Part shown: piece after piece, positions 15,615-23,109 of the stretch
How positions within the stretch are numbered: position 1 is the first letter of the stretch
Layout of the letters: each line of letters opens with the position of its first letter
Program-made: the position numbers and the translations under genes
Origin: Bacteriovorax sp. UBA1852
GTDB taxonomy: Bacteria > Bdellovibrionota > Bacteriovoracia > Bacteriovoracales > Bacteriovoracaceae
Length of the DNA stretch: 34,096 bases
NCBI GenBank assembly: GCA_002338505.1
Contig: DDIK01000144.1
Span: 1-34,096, forward strand
Reading direction: 5' to 3'
Notes under the pieces: generated by a model
The model's input: only the letters and a program-made list of their open reading frames with translations
What the model was told of the DNA's origin: nothing
Database searches by the model: none

Positions 15615-16436
15615 CTAGTTAACTCGTGCCCTGGCCTGAATAAAATTATAAAAGAATACTGAGTTTGGATCTTTTGATACCTTTATCAATTCTTCTTTAA
15701 CACCTTTTACAGTCTCTTCATCAACCCTTCCCTCTTTTAATAATTGAGGTGCAGCTGACAAGAGAAGCTCACTCCAATAATCAATGAATTCTTTTCTCTT
15801 TCCTGGCATCCTATTATCTAAGTGCCATGTTTTGGCGCTTACATCTATATCAGTAAACCCTTGGGAAAGAAGAAGGTTTCCAAGCTTTGCTCCTATGAAG
15901 GGATCCCCTTTCATATCGTATTGGTAATCATTAAATGCCATCCAATATCTCCATGTATTAGGAGAATATGGCTCGAGAAAGAAGCTTGAATTGAGAACTT
16001 CAGTAATGTAGACGACAGAGCCTGGTCGGCAGACCCTTCTCACCTCACTCAAAACTTTTGCAGGATCAGGTACATGTTCTAAGATCCAACATAGGAAGCC
16101 GCTATCAAATGAATCTGTATCAAAGTCCATATCAGTGGCATCACCATTAACGAGGCTTACTCTATTTTGGTTAACTCCCAAGCGCTCAAGGGTTTCCTTT
16201 GCAGCATTTAATTGATCAGATGAACGATCAAGACAAGTAATTGAGACATCGGGAAATCTTCTTAAGAGTATTTCTGTCTGGGCCCCAACTCCTGAACCTA
16301 CCTCTAAGAGGTTCTTGGCTTCACTTAAGTTTATGTCTTTATAGACTGTGAACTCAGTAAAACGTGCCTGCTTTCTAAGCCTCTCTTGTTCGTCATTATC
16401 AAATCCATGAAGATAGGGAAAATCACTGCTTTTCAT
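15615..16436 (-). CDS. Class I SAM-dependent methyltransferase
   Basis: This 273-residue protein has motif I LLEVGSGVGAQ (43-53), an acidic residue ending strand 2 (CLDRS, Asp70), NGDATDMDF as the adenine-contact motif, and CWILEHVPDPAKVLSEVRRV as the UbiE/Methyltransf_11-like motif IV region. The C-terminal third is extra relative to the minimal fold and may bind substrate. The substrate is unknown; small-molecule or quinone-like acceptors are typical of the family. CGGAG precedes the ATG at 16436. A longer frame to 16469 lacks a ribosome-binding site. It is divergent from the aminopeptidase gene. Confidence 0.83.
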   Translation of the reverse strand: MKSSDFPYLHGFDNDEQERLRKQARFTEFTVYKDINLSEAKNLLEVGSGVGAQTEILLRRFPDVSITCLDRSSDQLNAAKETLERLGVNQNRVSLVNGDATDMDFDTDSFDSGFLCWILEHVPDPAKVLSEVRRVCRPGSVVYITEVLNSSFFLEPYSPNTWRYWMAFNDYQYDMKGDPFIGAKLGNLLLSQGFTDIDVSAKTWHLDNRMPGKRKEFIDYWSELLLSAAPQLLKEGRVDEETVKGVKEELIKVSKDPNSVFFYNFIQARARVN

Positions 16437-16575
16437 ATTGTACTCCGATTTATAAAACCAAAAGACCAAGTATATGCGTCTGCATTATTCTTTCTTCTAT
16501 AAAGTAAGAAAAAGAAAGTCTCTTAATTATTAGTTTTCGGTTAGAATTTTATCATAAACAGACCAGGAAGGTATT

Positions 16576-17799
16576 ATGAAAATGATGGATTTATTTAAAT
16601 CAATGACTATTGCGGGTGTAGCTCTAAGCTCATATGCCCATGTACACAACCACTCACTTATTAAAGGATCTGAAAATACTCACCCTTTTATTGTTATCGG
16701 CTCAGATATGGCCCAAACAAGTAAGTCACTTTCAACGTTTACAGTAATTGAAGATCATGGTGATTCTCAAATTGCTATTGTAGATGGAAGTGAAAAAGGT
16801 GAACTTTCACATATTGCTCACGTTGATCACAAGAGATGTGGTGGATACTTTGCCTTTGAAACTCTTGAGAATGCACAATCATTTGTTAATGATTCAAAAG
16901 GTAATAAGAATGCTCAGAATGTAGTTTTCGCTGACTACAATCTTGATCAAAGAGAACTCGTTGAAGAAAAGATTTCTCTTGCTGACGAACTCTCTATTAG
17001 AAATACAATTTTAAAGCTATCAAGTTTTCACAATAGATATTACAAGAGTGAAACTGGTGTTCAGTCTCAAGCTTGGTTAAAGTCACATTGGGAAAAGTTA
17101 ACAGAGCACAGAAAAGATATCAAAGTTGAATTCTTCAATCACTCTTCTTGGGATCAGCCATCAGTTGTTGCAACAATTGAAGGTACTGAAAAAAGTGATG
17201 AGATCATTGTTATCGGAGGTCACGCTGACAGTATCGCTGGTTGGTGGGGACAAGCTGGAAAGAAAGCTCCAGGAGCTGATGATAATGCTTCAGGAACTGC
17301 AACTTTTACAGAAGTTTTAAGAGTACTTGCAGAAAGTGGATATCAACCAAAGAAGACTGTTCAATTCATGGCCTATGCCGCTGAAGAAGTGGGACTTCTT
17401 GGTTCAAAAGATATCGCGAGATCTTATAAGAGAGCAAATAAGAATGTTGTAGGTGTTCTTCAACTTGATATGACAAACTTCAATGGATCATCTTCTGATA
17501 TCTCTATCATTAATGACTATACTAATGAGGCACAGAATACTTTTCTTAAGAATCTTATTGATACGTATCTTAAAGACTTAACTTGGGCATCAAGCTCATG
17601 TGGTTATGCCTGTTCAGATCACGCTTCATGGACTTCACAAGGATACCCTGCTTCAATTCCTTTTGAGGCGCAAAAGAATGATATGAATAGTAGAATTCAT
17701 ACTGCAAATGACACAATCGAGCAGTCTGGTGGGACAGCTGAACATGCTCTTAAATTTGCTAAGCTGGCACTTGCTTATGTTATTGAATTAGATAACTAA
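16576..17799 (+). CDS. Secreted M28 zinc aminopeptidase (Vibrio leucyl aminopeptidase type)
   Basis: This 407-residue exopeptidase closely follows Vibrio proteolyticus aminopeptidase. Zinc ligands are His216 in GGHADS, bridging Asp235 in GADDNASG, Glu271 in AEEVG (with Glu270 as the catalytic base), Asp298 in QLDMTN and His375 in RIHTAND. Cys342 and Cys346 in CGYACSDHASW form the conserved disulphide. Residues 1 to about 21 look like a signal peptide and about 22-130 resemble the inhibitory propeptide. The C-terminal PPC domain found in some homologues is absent. It probably hydrolyses N-terminal residues of peptides outside the cell. GGAAGG precedes the ATG. It is monocistronic, ending at a strong terminator. 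Confidence 0.93.
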   Translation: MKMMDLFKSMTIAGVALSSYAHVHNHSLIKGSENTHPFIVIGSDMAQTSKSLSTFTVIEDHGDSQIAIVDGSEKGELSHIAHVDHKRCGGYFAFETLENAQSFVNDSKGNKNAQNVVFADYNLDQRELVEEKISLADELSIRNTILKLSSFHNRYYKSETGVQSQAWLKSHWEKLTEHRKDIKVEFFNHSSWDQPSVVATIEGTEKSDEIIVIGGHADSIAGWWGQAGKKAPGADDNASGTATFTEVLRVLAESGYQPKKTVQFMAYAAEEVGLLGSKDIARSYKRANKNVVGVLQLDMTNFNGSSSDISIINDYTNEAQNTFLKNLIDTYLKDLTWASSSCGYACSDHASWTSQGYPASIPFEAQKNDMNSRIHTANDTIEQSGGTAEHALKFAKLALAYVIELDN

Positions 17800-17826
17800 T
17801 CATCACAAACACATTATTCTAATATT

Positions 17827-17858
17827 TAGGGGAGTTTGTACTCCCCTATCTTTTTTTT
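17827..17858 (+). terminator. Rho-independent terminator of the aminopeptidase gene
   Basis: An 8-bp stem (TAGGGGAG with CTCCCCTA) and a 6-nt loop are followed by TC and eight T. It lies 28 nt after the aminopeptidase stop. Confidence 0.9.
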
Positions 17859-17944
17859 AGATAGATAACATATCGTATAAAATCCACAAAGAGTATTGAA
17901 CATCTGTGTCTCCACAAGTATTTTCACTAAAACTTGGAGGCCAT

Positions 17945-18406
17945 ATGAAACACTTATTACTCATCATTGTTACATCATTAACTTTTGCTAAAGCAGACTT
18001 TCTATCACCAGATAAAGCGACTAAGGTTGCTCGCTATCTAGATAATATCTGTATGGATACTTATTGTGGAGGAGATATTAACTTTTACTCAGATGCAATG
18101 ACTTGTGATGGAAATGTATGTGAAGTTTCATATCGTGCCTATGGATTCAGTAAAGATACTTTTGACGAGCAAACAATGCTCACACTTGTAGGTACTGAGT
18201 CTAAACGACCTAATACAGTAACAAAGTTTGGAACTATCTCGAAGGTCATTCATGATGGTGAAAAGAAATTAGAAGCAAATTTTAAATGCGTTCTTAATAA
18301 TCTACCAACAACAGATATGAGTGAGTATGAAAAAGAAGATCTTGTCTATGAGCTTGTGGTCACGGAATGTATTGATGCATTTGAAACAGCTGTTTATGCT
18401 TGGTAA
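17945..18406 (+). CDS. Small exported cysteine-containing protein of unknown function
   Basis: The 153-residue precursor has a signal peptide MKHLLLIIVTSLTFAKA. The mature part has seven cysteines, including DNICMDTYCGGD and MTCDGNVCEV, suggesting disulphides in a periplasmic or secreted domain. I do not recognise the family. The start at 17945 follows TTGGAGG (17934-17940); a longer frame to 17906 would put 13 residues before the signal peptide. It is convergent with the HAMP-protein gene, whose stop is the adjacent base. Confidence 0.65.
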   Translation: MKHLLLIIVTSLTFAKADFLSPDKATKVARYLDNICMDTYCGGDINFYSDAMTCDGNVCEVSYRAYGFSKDTFDEQTMLTLVGTESKRPNTVTKFGTISKVIHDGEKKLEANFKCVLNNLPTTDMSEYEKEDLVYELVVTECIDAFETAVYAW

Positions 18407-18856
18407 TTATTTCTTTGATTCAAAGTAATCATTAATACTATCGGGAAGCTCTTGAAAAAAATCTTTCTTTCTAAAAGAGAGCTTCCTTAGATCCATTTCA
18501 CGCTTATCAAAATACATCTTAAGACGATACATAGGCCCTGCTATCTGATGTGAAACATAGGTCACAATAGTAAATACCAGAACAAAGATAGCAAGCGACA
18601 TGAAAAGATAAAACTTATCCATAACCTCTTTTTGCTCAGCTATAATCTGATAAAAGGGATGGCCTTGCTCTAATCCTAGTTCAACACCAACGTTTGCCAT
18701 ATGATTATAGTAATAGCCTTGAAATAGATAGATAATAAGTATGATAGAGAAAGCTAGAGCTACAGAATAGCCAATCATTGTAAGCTGAAACTTTGGATTT
18801 ATGAGATAGACAAATCTACTTTTAAAGCCTTTATTACTTTGATTATTATCACTCAT
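18407..18856 (-). CDS. Two-TM HAMP-domain membrane protein without output domain
   Basis: This 149-residue protein has membrane segments at about 27-46 and 84-104. After the second one comes SHQIAGPMYRLKMYF, the first HAMP helix with its conserved Pro, and LRKLSFRKKDFFQELPDSIN, the second. The N-terminal YLINPKFQLTMIGY and the IAGPxYR motif match a family of stand-alone HAMP proteins common in deltaproteobacteria, known to me from memory. There is no kinase or methyl-accepting domain, so it must signal through a partner, possibly the coiled-coil protein encoded just upstream. The ATG at 18856 follows GAGGG and overlaps the upstream stop by 8 nt. A GTG at 18874 is less likely. Confidence 0.7.
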   Translation of the reverse strand: MSDNNQSNKGFKSRFVYLINPKFQLTMIGYSVALAFSIILIIYLFQGYYYNHMANVGVELGLEQGHPFYQIIAEQKEVMDKFYLFMSLAIFVLVFTIVTYVSHQIAGPMYRLKMYFDKREMDLRKLSFRKKDFFQELPDSINDYFESKK

Positions 18857-19556
18857 CAAATTCCCTCTCTTCACTATTCATTTTCTTTTGTTCGTTAATC
18901 GTATTCGTATCAAAGTTAACTCTTTTAGTTTTCTTTGATTTAATATCGTCTAATTTATTATCAATAACCATCTTAGACCTCTTAATTTTATTTCTAAGAG
19001 ATAGAAGCTTACGTCTTTGAATATTAAGTTTTATCTCTGCTTGTGTTGCTGCTGGAGTCGGTTTACTTTGCATGATCGTATTTAAGTAATACTTATTCAG
19101 CCACACACGGCCACCAATAGGATCAAAGAGTTGGTCCTTTTCATCCTCTGTCAGCTTAAATATATCTTCTAAAGACATTCCCTTATAATCACTATAAGCC
19201 AATTCAAACGCTCTCATTGAGTCTTCTAATTCAACATTAAGACCTAATTGTTTTTTTAGTTCTATGATCTTTGAGCGAAGCTTCTCGACCTCTTCAATAC
19301 CTAAGGTCTTGTCTTCTTGTAATTGATTTCGAGTTTTTTCAAGGTCCTTTTCTAGAGTTTTATACCGATTGAGTTCTTTATTGATTTTACCTTTAACAAC
19401 ATCTAGTTTTTTTAGACTCTTCTTAGCCTTCTTGGACTTTAAATCAATCTTCTTATCGCCAGCAAGGTTTTTTAGACGACTAGAGGAAATGAAACCTTGA
19501 TAAAAGGTTACGTAGGCCAATAAAAAGAAGGTAAGAATACCAAAAATTAATTTCAT
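18849..19556 (-). CDS. Membrane-anchored coiled-coil protein
   Basis: Residues 1-22 form a single N-terminal hydrophobic segment (signal anchor or uncleaved signal). Residues about 35-110 are a Lys/Glu/Leu-rich coiled coil, and a second helical stretch spans about 170-205. A compact middle part (SLEDIFKLTEDEKDQLFDP) separates them. No enzymatic motif is seen. It overlaps the HAMP-protein gene and begins 4 nt after the exonuclease III stop. It has no Shine-Dalgarno, but TACAAT lies 6 nt before the ATG, so it may have its own leaderless promoter inside the end of xth. The function is unknown. Confidence 0.6.
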   Translation of the reverse strand: MKLIFGILTFFLLAYVTFYQGFISSSRLKNLAGDKKIDLKSKKAKKSLKKLDVVKGKINKELNRYKTLEKDLEKTRNQLQEDKTLGIEEVEKLRSKIIELKKQLGLNVELEDSMRAFELAYSDYKGMSLEDIFKLTEDEKDQLFDPIGGRVWLNKYYLNTIMQSKPTPAATQAEIKLNIQRRKLLSLRNKIKRSKMVIDNKLDDIKSKKTKRVNFDTNTINEQKKMNSEEREFDE

Positions 19557-19560
19557 ACAT

Positions 19561-20334
19561 TTATTGTAATAACTTTAATGAAATTGGGCAATGGTCACTT
19601 CCAAGAACTTCTGTTAAATGCTCACAAGATTTAGTTTGCGAGACGATACCTTCTGTCGCCCAGAAATAGTCGAGACGCCAGCCGATGTTTCTTTCCCGAC
19701 AATTACTACGATAAGTCCACCAAGTATAGTGACCATTTTCATCAGGAATAAAATGCCTAAAAAGATCAGTAAAGCCACCCTCTTCAAACTCCGTCATCCA
19801 TTCTCTTTCTATTGGTAGAAAACCAGTAGATTTCTTATTGGTCTTTGGATTCGCCAGATCAATTGGATGATGGGCAGTGTTGTAATCGCCAGTTATTATA
19901 ATCTCTTTCTTATGTTTCTTTTTGAGCTTATGAGCTAAGGCCTCTACTTCTTTACAAAAATTCATCTTATAAGGAACACGCTTGTGATCTCTTTGGCCAT
20001 TAGGGAAATAACAATTAAAGAGAATAAAGTTAGAGAACTCGGTAATAATTGTGCGGCCTTCATCGTCAAATTCTTCGATACCAAGACCAATCGTATTCTT
20101 ATGTTCAATTCCTTTTTTAACCCATGTAGAGACACCAGAATACCCTTTTTTCTTAGCTGGGGCATAGAGTATCTCATAGTCATCTCTTGTTACGAGATGC
20201 TCGTTTAATTGCTCAGGCAAAGCCTTTGTTTCTTGTAAGCAAAGAATTTCTGGTTGAGAGTCATTTAAAAAGTCTAAAAAACCTTTTTTCTCGCAGGCCC
20301 TAAGTCCCGCTACATTCCAAGATATAATTTTCAT
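19561..20334 (-). CDS. xth: Exodeoxyribonuclease III / AP endonuclease
   Basis: This Mg2+-dependent EEP-family nuclease of base-excision repair cleaves 5' to abasic sites and degrades 3' ends. Visible are the N-terminal KIISWNVAGLRA (Asn7), LQETK with metal ligand Glu35, YSGVSTW, GDYNTAHHPIDL (Asp and Asn of the active site), and the C-terminal SDHCPI with the catalytic Asp-His. The 257-residue length is typical of ExoA/XthA. There is no Shine-Dalgarno; a -10-like hexamer ends 6 nt before the ATG. Confidence 0.95.
   Translation of the reverse strand: MKIISWNVAGLRACEKKGFLDFLNDSQPEILCLQETKALPEQLNEHLVTRDDYEILYAPAKKKGYSGVSTWVKKGIEHKNTIGLGIEEFDDEGRTIITEFSNFILFNCYFPNGQRDHKRVPYKMNFCKEVEALAHKLKKKHKKEIIITGDYNTAHHPIDLANPKTNKKSTGFLPIEREWMTEFEEGGFTDLFRHFIPDENGHYTWWTYRSNCRERNIGWRLDYFWATEGIVSQTKSCEHLTEVLGSDHCPISLKLLQ
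19563..19591 (-). promoter_or_regulatory. Candidate leaderless promoter of the coiled-coil gene
   Basis: On the minus strand TTGCCC (19586-19591), a 17-bp spacer and TACAAT (19563-19568) end 6 nt before the ATG at 19556. The -10 overlaps the xth stop codon. Confidence 0.35.
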
Positions 20335-20340
20335 AGAGAA

Positions 20341-20369
20341 AAAATAACGAGAAAGGCTCTTAATTGCAA
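20341..20369 (-). promoter_or_regulatory. Candidate leaderless promoter of xth
   Basis: On the minus strand TTGCAA (20364-20369), a 17-bp spacer and TATTTT (20341-20346) end 6 nt before the xth ATG. The six bases between are TTCTCT, with no Shine-Dalgarno. Confidence 0.38.
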
Positions 20370-21361
20370 GAAGAATCGTTACTTAGAGAAGATGTTTGAA
20401 ATCTTCCAGAAAGAGATTGAATTTTTTCGATACTCTGTGCTTGGGACTCTCCACAGTCATTTTCATTTTCACAACGTCTTGAAAAGTCCATACAACCTCC
20501 AACGTCTTCTAAAGGATTGGTAAGACCATTAACATGAATCCCTACGACTTCATTTGTTCTTTGATTAAGGATTGGGGCACCTGAGAAACTTGGAAATGTA
20601 TCAATCTTAGTATTAAAGAAGTCACTAGAGCTCACACTGGATACATACTTTCCATTAGGAGTAACTTTCATTGGTGAACCGTAAGGAAAGCCTATGGTAT
20701 AAATAGGGTCATTTAATTTTAAATTCGCAGAAGATGTCAATTTGAGTGCTCGACGACCGCTGACCTCACGATCAAGTCTTATAAGAGCGTAGTCTGAAGT
20801 ACCAGAGTTTTGAAAGGCGATAACTTCGCGACATTTAAAACGATTTTCGTCTCTGATATATAGTCCATCATAATCTCTAAAGCTCTCTTCTTTTTCTAAT
20901 CCAAATATCCATTCATATGTGCGACACTTATAGGTCGTAGACTCAATTCGATTTGATTTTGATAAGCAATGGCCTGCTGTAAGTAATAAGTCTTTGCCTA
21001 CAAGAAATCCAGTACAATTCACAGCTGCACCTAGATTACTAATTTGATTCTGGCACATTGGTAGAGAGTTTCTACTCTTGGCGAAATGTTCTATAGGAGA
21101 TGTGTAAACTCGATAACGATTATTAATCGGATCTCCAGTTGCTGAACCAGCCTTCATATCTTTCATGATTCTTGATCTTTGAACCATGCCGGCTACAGAT
21201 GCACTTACTTCTTGCATTGAAGAAGCGGCTTCGTTGACATTTGTTAAGTCATTTTGACCATATACGATGCTTTGAGTGCACATATTAGACTCGCCTTCTT
21301 CAAAGTTCTTTTTATTAGAACATGAAAAAAGCAATAATAATGAAAGTAGGAAAATTGGCAT
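20360..21361 (-). CDS. Trypsin-like serine protease lipoprotein (V8/S1 type)
   Basis: The first 14 residues (MPIFLLSLLLLFSC) form a lipoprotein signal with Cys14 as the lipidated residue. The protease domain spans about 85-310. His131 lies in LLTAGHC, Asp190 in GTSDYALIRLD, and the nucleophile Ser260 in PSFSGAPI, where the usual Gly of GxSG is Ser. VNCTGFLV and TIGFPYG also match the V8-like S1 group. The spacer at 20-85 is low in structure. It is probably anchored to the envelope and cleaves proteins in the periplasm or outside. An extended -10 ends 6 nt before the ATG and no Shine-Dalgarno is present. Confidence 0.85.
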   Translation of the reverse strand: MPIFLLSLLLLFSCSNKKNFEEGESNMCTQSIVYGQNDLTNVNEAASSMQEVSASVAGMVQRSRIMKDMKAGSATGDPINNRYRVYTSPIEHFAKSRNSLPMCQNQISNLGAAVNCTGFLVGKDLLLTAGHCLSKSNRIESTTYKCRTYEWIFGLEKEESFRDYDGLYIRDENRFKCREVIAFQNSGTSDYALIRLDREVSGRRALKLTSSANLKLNDPIYTIGFPYGSPMKVTPNGKYVSSVSSSDFFNTKIDTFPSFSGAPILNQRTNEVVGIHVNGLTNPLEDVGGCMDFSRRCENENDCGESQAQSIEKIQSLSGRFQTSSLSNDSSCN

Positions 21362-21367
21362 GTTGTA

Positions 21368-21376
21368 AATCTAGCA
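21368..21376 (-). promoter_or_regulatory. Extended -10 of the serine protease gene
   Basis: On the minus strand TGCTAGATT, a TGn-extended -10 with hexamer TAGATT at 21368-21373, ends 6 nt before the ATG. The -35 position falls in the 21387-21401 dyad and is not consensus. Confidence 0.38.
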
Positions 21377-21386
21377 TCAATAGATT

Positions 21387-21401
21387 GTTTAAAGTTTAAA
21401 C
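21387..21401. repeat. Perfect inverted repeat, possible operator
   Basis: GTTTAAA and TTTAAAC are separated by one G. The dyad lies about 26 bp upstream of the serine protease start, over the expected -35. It shares the core AAAGTTT with the dyad at 2606-2625, though AT-rich sequence makes this weak evidence. Confidence 0.35.
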
Positions 21402-21531
21402 TTGTAAAAATAGCTTATTGTATAAGTTTTTGACATATTTCTTCTATCTCATTGAAAAGAACCATCGATTTCTGGCATTTAGATTGCAACTAATTCTTAA
21501 TAACAAATTAAATTGAAAATGAGGAATCACT

Positions 21532-23109
21532 ATGAAGAATTCACTACTCATCACATTAGCTCTTACATCTCTTGTCTCATTCAGCTCCTATGCAAGAAGT
21601 AGTGAGTCACACCCATGGGATCATCCTAATTGGGAAGCAAAATATTCGCCCACTGAAAGAAATAAAATAAAGAGAGAAAAGAGTGAATTCTTAAGAAAGA
21701 AAAGTATTGCTCAATATGTTGAGGGTGCGAAGGGCCTAGTTGCAAATAAACTTGGTGTCTCACCAACGAGCTTAGTGAATTTCTGGGACTCTCTCGAGGA
21801 TCATTTTGTAGAGGAAGCACCATCACATGAGTGTATCAATAAGTTAACTCACTCTGACCAAGGAAGAACAGACTTTTTAAATTGTCTTTCTCAGTACGGA
21901 AAGAACGGATTAACAGAGAAACTCTTCGGTGAAATAAATAAGAGAAAAATCAAAATAATGAAGACACTTAAAGATAATGTGAATCTTCAAAAGACTGTCT
22001 CACTTAGCTTTATTGTCGAAGACCTCATTAGGTATCAACTTGAGGACAGAGGTATCAAAGCATCATGGTGGGTTCCTGGCAAAGGATTTTTAAATACCAA
22101 TGATAGATTTGATTTTAACTACTTAAATGGTGATGTCCTATTAGAGATTGGCTACAGTGCGGTCTCAGCAATAATAACTCAAAGTACCCTCCCCCAAAGA
22201 AAGTTTTCCCACGCTCTTTTAATCAAGGACCGTGGGAATAACGACTTTGGTACAATGGAGGCACTGATTCAAACAGGTGTCATCACAAGGTCAAAGAAAG
22301 AACTTCTCGACAGTAATATTCAGACCCTTATGGTAATGAGAATAGCCGATGAAGAGAAAAGAAAGTTTGTAAGTGACATCGCTGCTAACTGCGGATGGGA
22401 ACATGTAGAAAAAAATACTAATTATGACTTAGACTTTGATGGTAATGATCATTCAAAAATCTTTTGCTCTGAACTTGTAGCAAGTTGCTACGCGAAGGGA
22501 ATCAAAGCATACAACGACAAGAATGGTGATAAGTCGATGGACTATCAAATGGTTTACGACACATTCACTGATCATCAATCATCTATTGTAACAGATAACA
22601 CATTTAATTTTCTAAAGAACTTTGGAATGAAGAAAAAGACAATGCCTTCACCTGGAGATATCTTCACCTCTCCATACTTAGAAGTACAGGCTGATTATAG
22701 ACCAACAGAGAGCAATCAAGATGCTCTTGGAATGTCACGTCTTTGGAATGTCATGTTTTGGGGAGACCTTTTTGTTGAAAAGCTTGATAATGGTCATGAT
22801 TTTGAATTTAGTTGGATTAGTAAATATGTCCTACAACCGGTCATCAATACAATAAACAGAGTAGCAGACAGTATCTCGGGTGATGAAATGAAAATTATCC
22901 CAACAGGATTCGATGCAAAGAAAGGTGGCTACCTCGCAGCAATGGACAAGCTAGTCTATGCTCCAACAACTGAGATGGCCCTAAAAAATATGGAAAAAGA
23001 TGGTTTTAATCATGCTTCAATTCTTGCAACACCAATCTGGGTAAGAGCTGGATACATGAAACACGCACTTGAAACTAATACTAAAACAAATTGGATTTTA
23101 AAGAAATGA
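21532..23109 (+). CDS. Exported YiiX/YebB-like permuted papain-fold protein
   Basis: A signal peptide (MKNSLLITLALTSLVSFSSYA) precedes a 500-residue mature protein. Residues about 198-325 match the circularly permuted NlpC/P60-like fold of YiiX (peptidase family C92). LNGDVLLEIG opens the domain, FSHALLI carries His227, TMEALIQTGV carries Glu243, and KIFCSELVASCY carries the nucleophile Cys312. Members cleave amide or ester bonds in lipids or peptides; the substrate here is unknown. The N-terminal 150 and C-terminal 180 residues are not recognised. GAGGAATC precedes the ATG. It overlaps the lipoprotein gene that follows, so the two probably act together at the envelope. Confidence 0.72.
   Translation: MKNSLLITLALTSLVSFSSYARSSESHPWDHPNWEAKYSPTERNKIKREKSEFLRKKSIAQYVEGAKGLVANKLGVSPTSLVNFWDSLEDHFVEEAPSHECINKLTHSDQGRTDFLNCLSQYGKNGLTEKLFGEINKRKIKIMKTLKDNVNLQKTVSLSFIVEDLIRYQLEDRGIKASWWVPGKGFLNTNDRFDFNYLNGDVLLEIGYSAVSAIITQSTLPQRKFSHALLIKDRGNNDFGTMEALIQTGVITRSKKELLDSNIQTLMVMRIADEEKRKFVSDIAANCGWEHVEKNTNYDLDFDGNDHSKIFCSELVASCYAKGIKAYNDKNGDKSMDYQMVYDTFTDHQSSIVTDNTFNFLKNFGMKKKTMPSPGDIFTSPYLEVQADYRPTESNQDALGMSRLWNVMFWGDLFVEKLDNGHDFEFSWISKYVLQPVINTINRVADSISGDEMKIIPTGFDAKKGGYLAAMDKLVYAPTTEMALKNMEKDGFNHASILATPIWVRAGYMKHALETNTKTNWILKK

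Noticed and set aside
21430..21435. Perfect TTGACA in the gap before the YiiX-like gene
   Set aside because: No acceptable -10 lies 15-19 bp downstream, so I do not call a promoter, although one is needed somewhere in this 170-nt gap.
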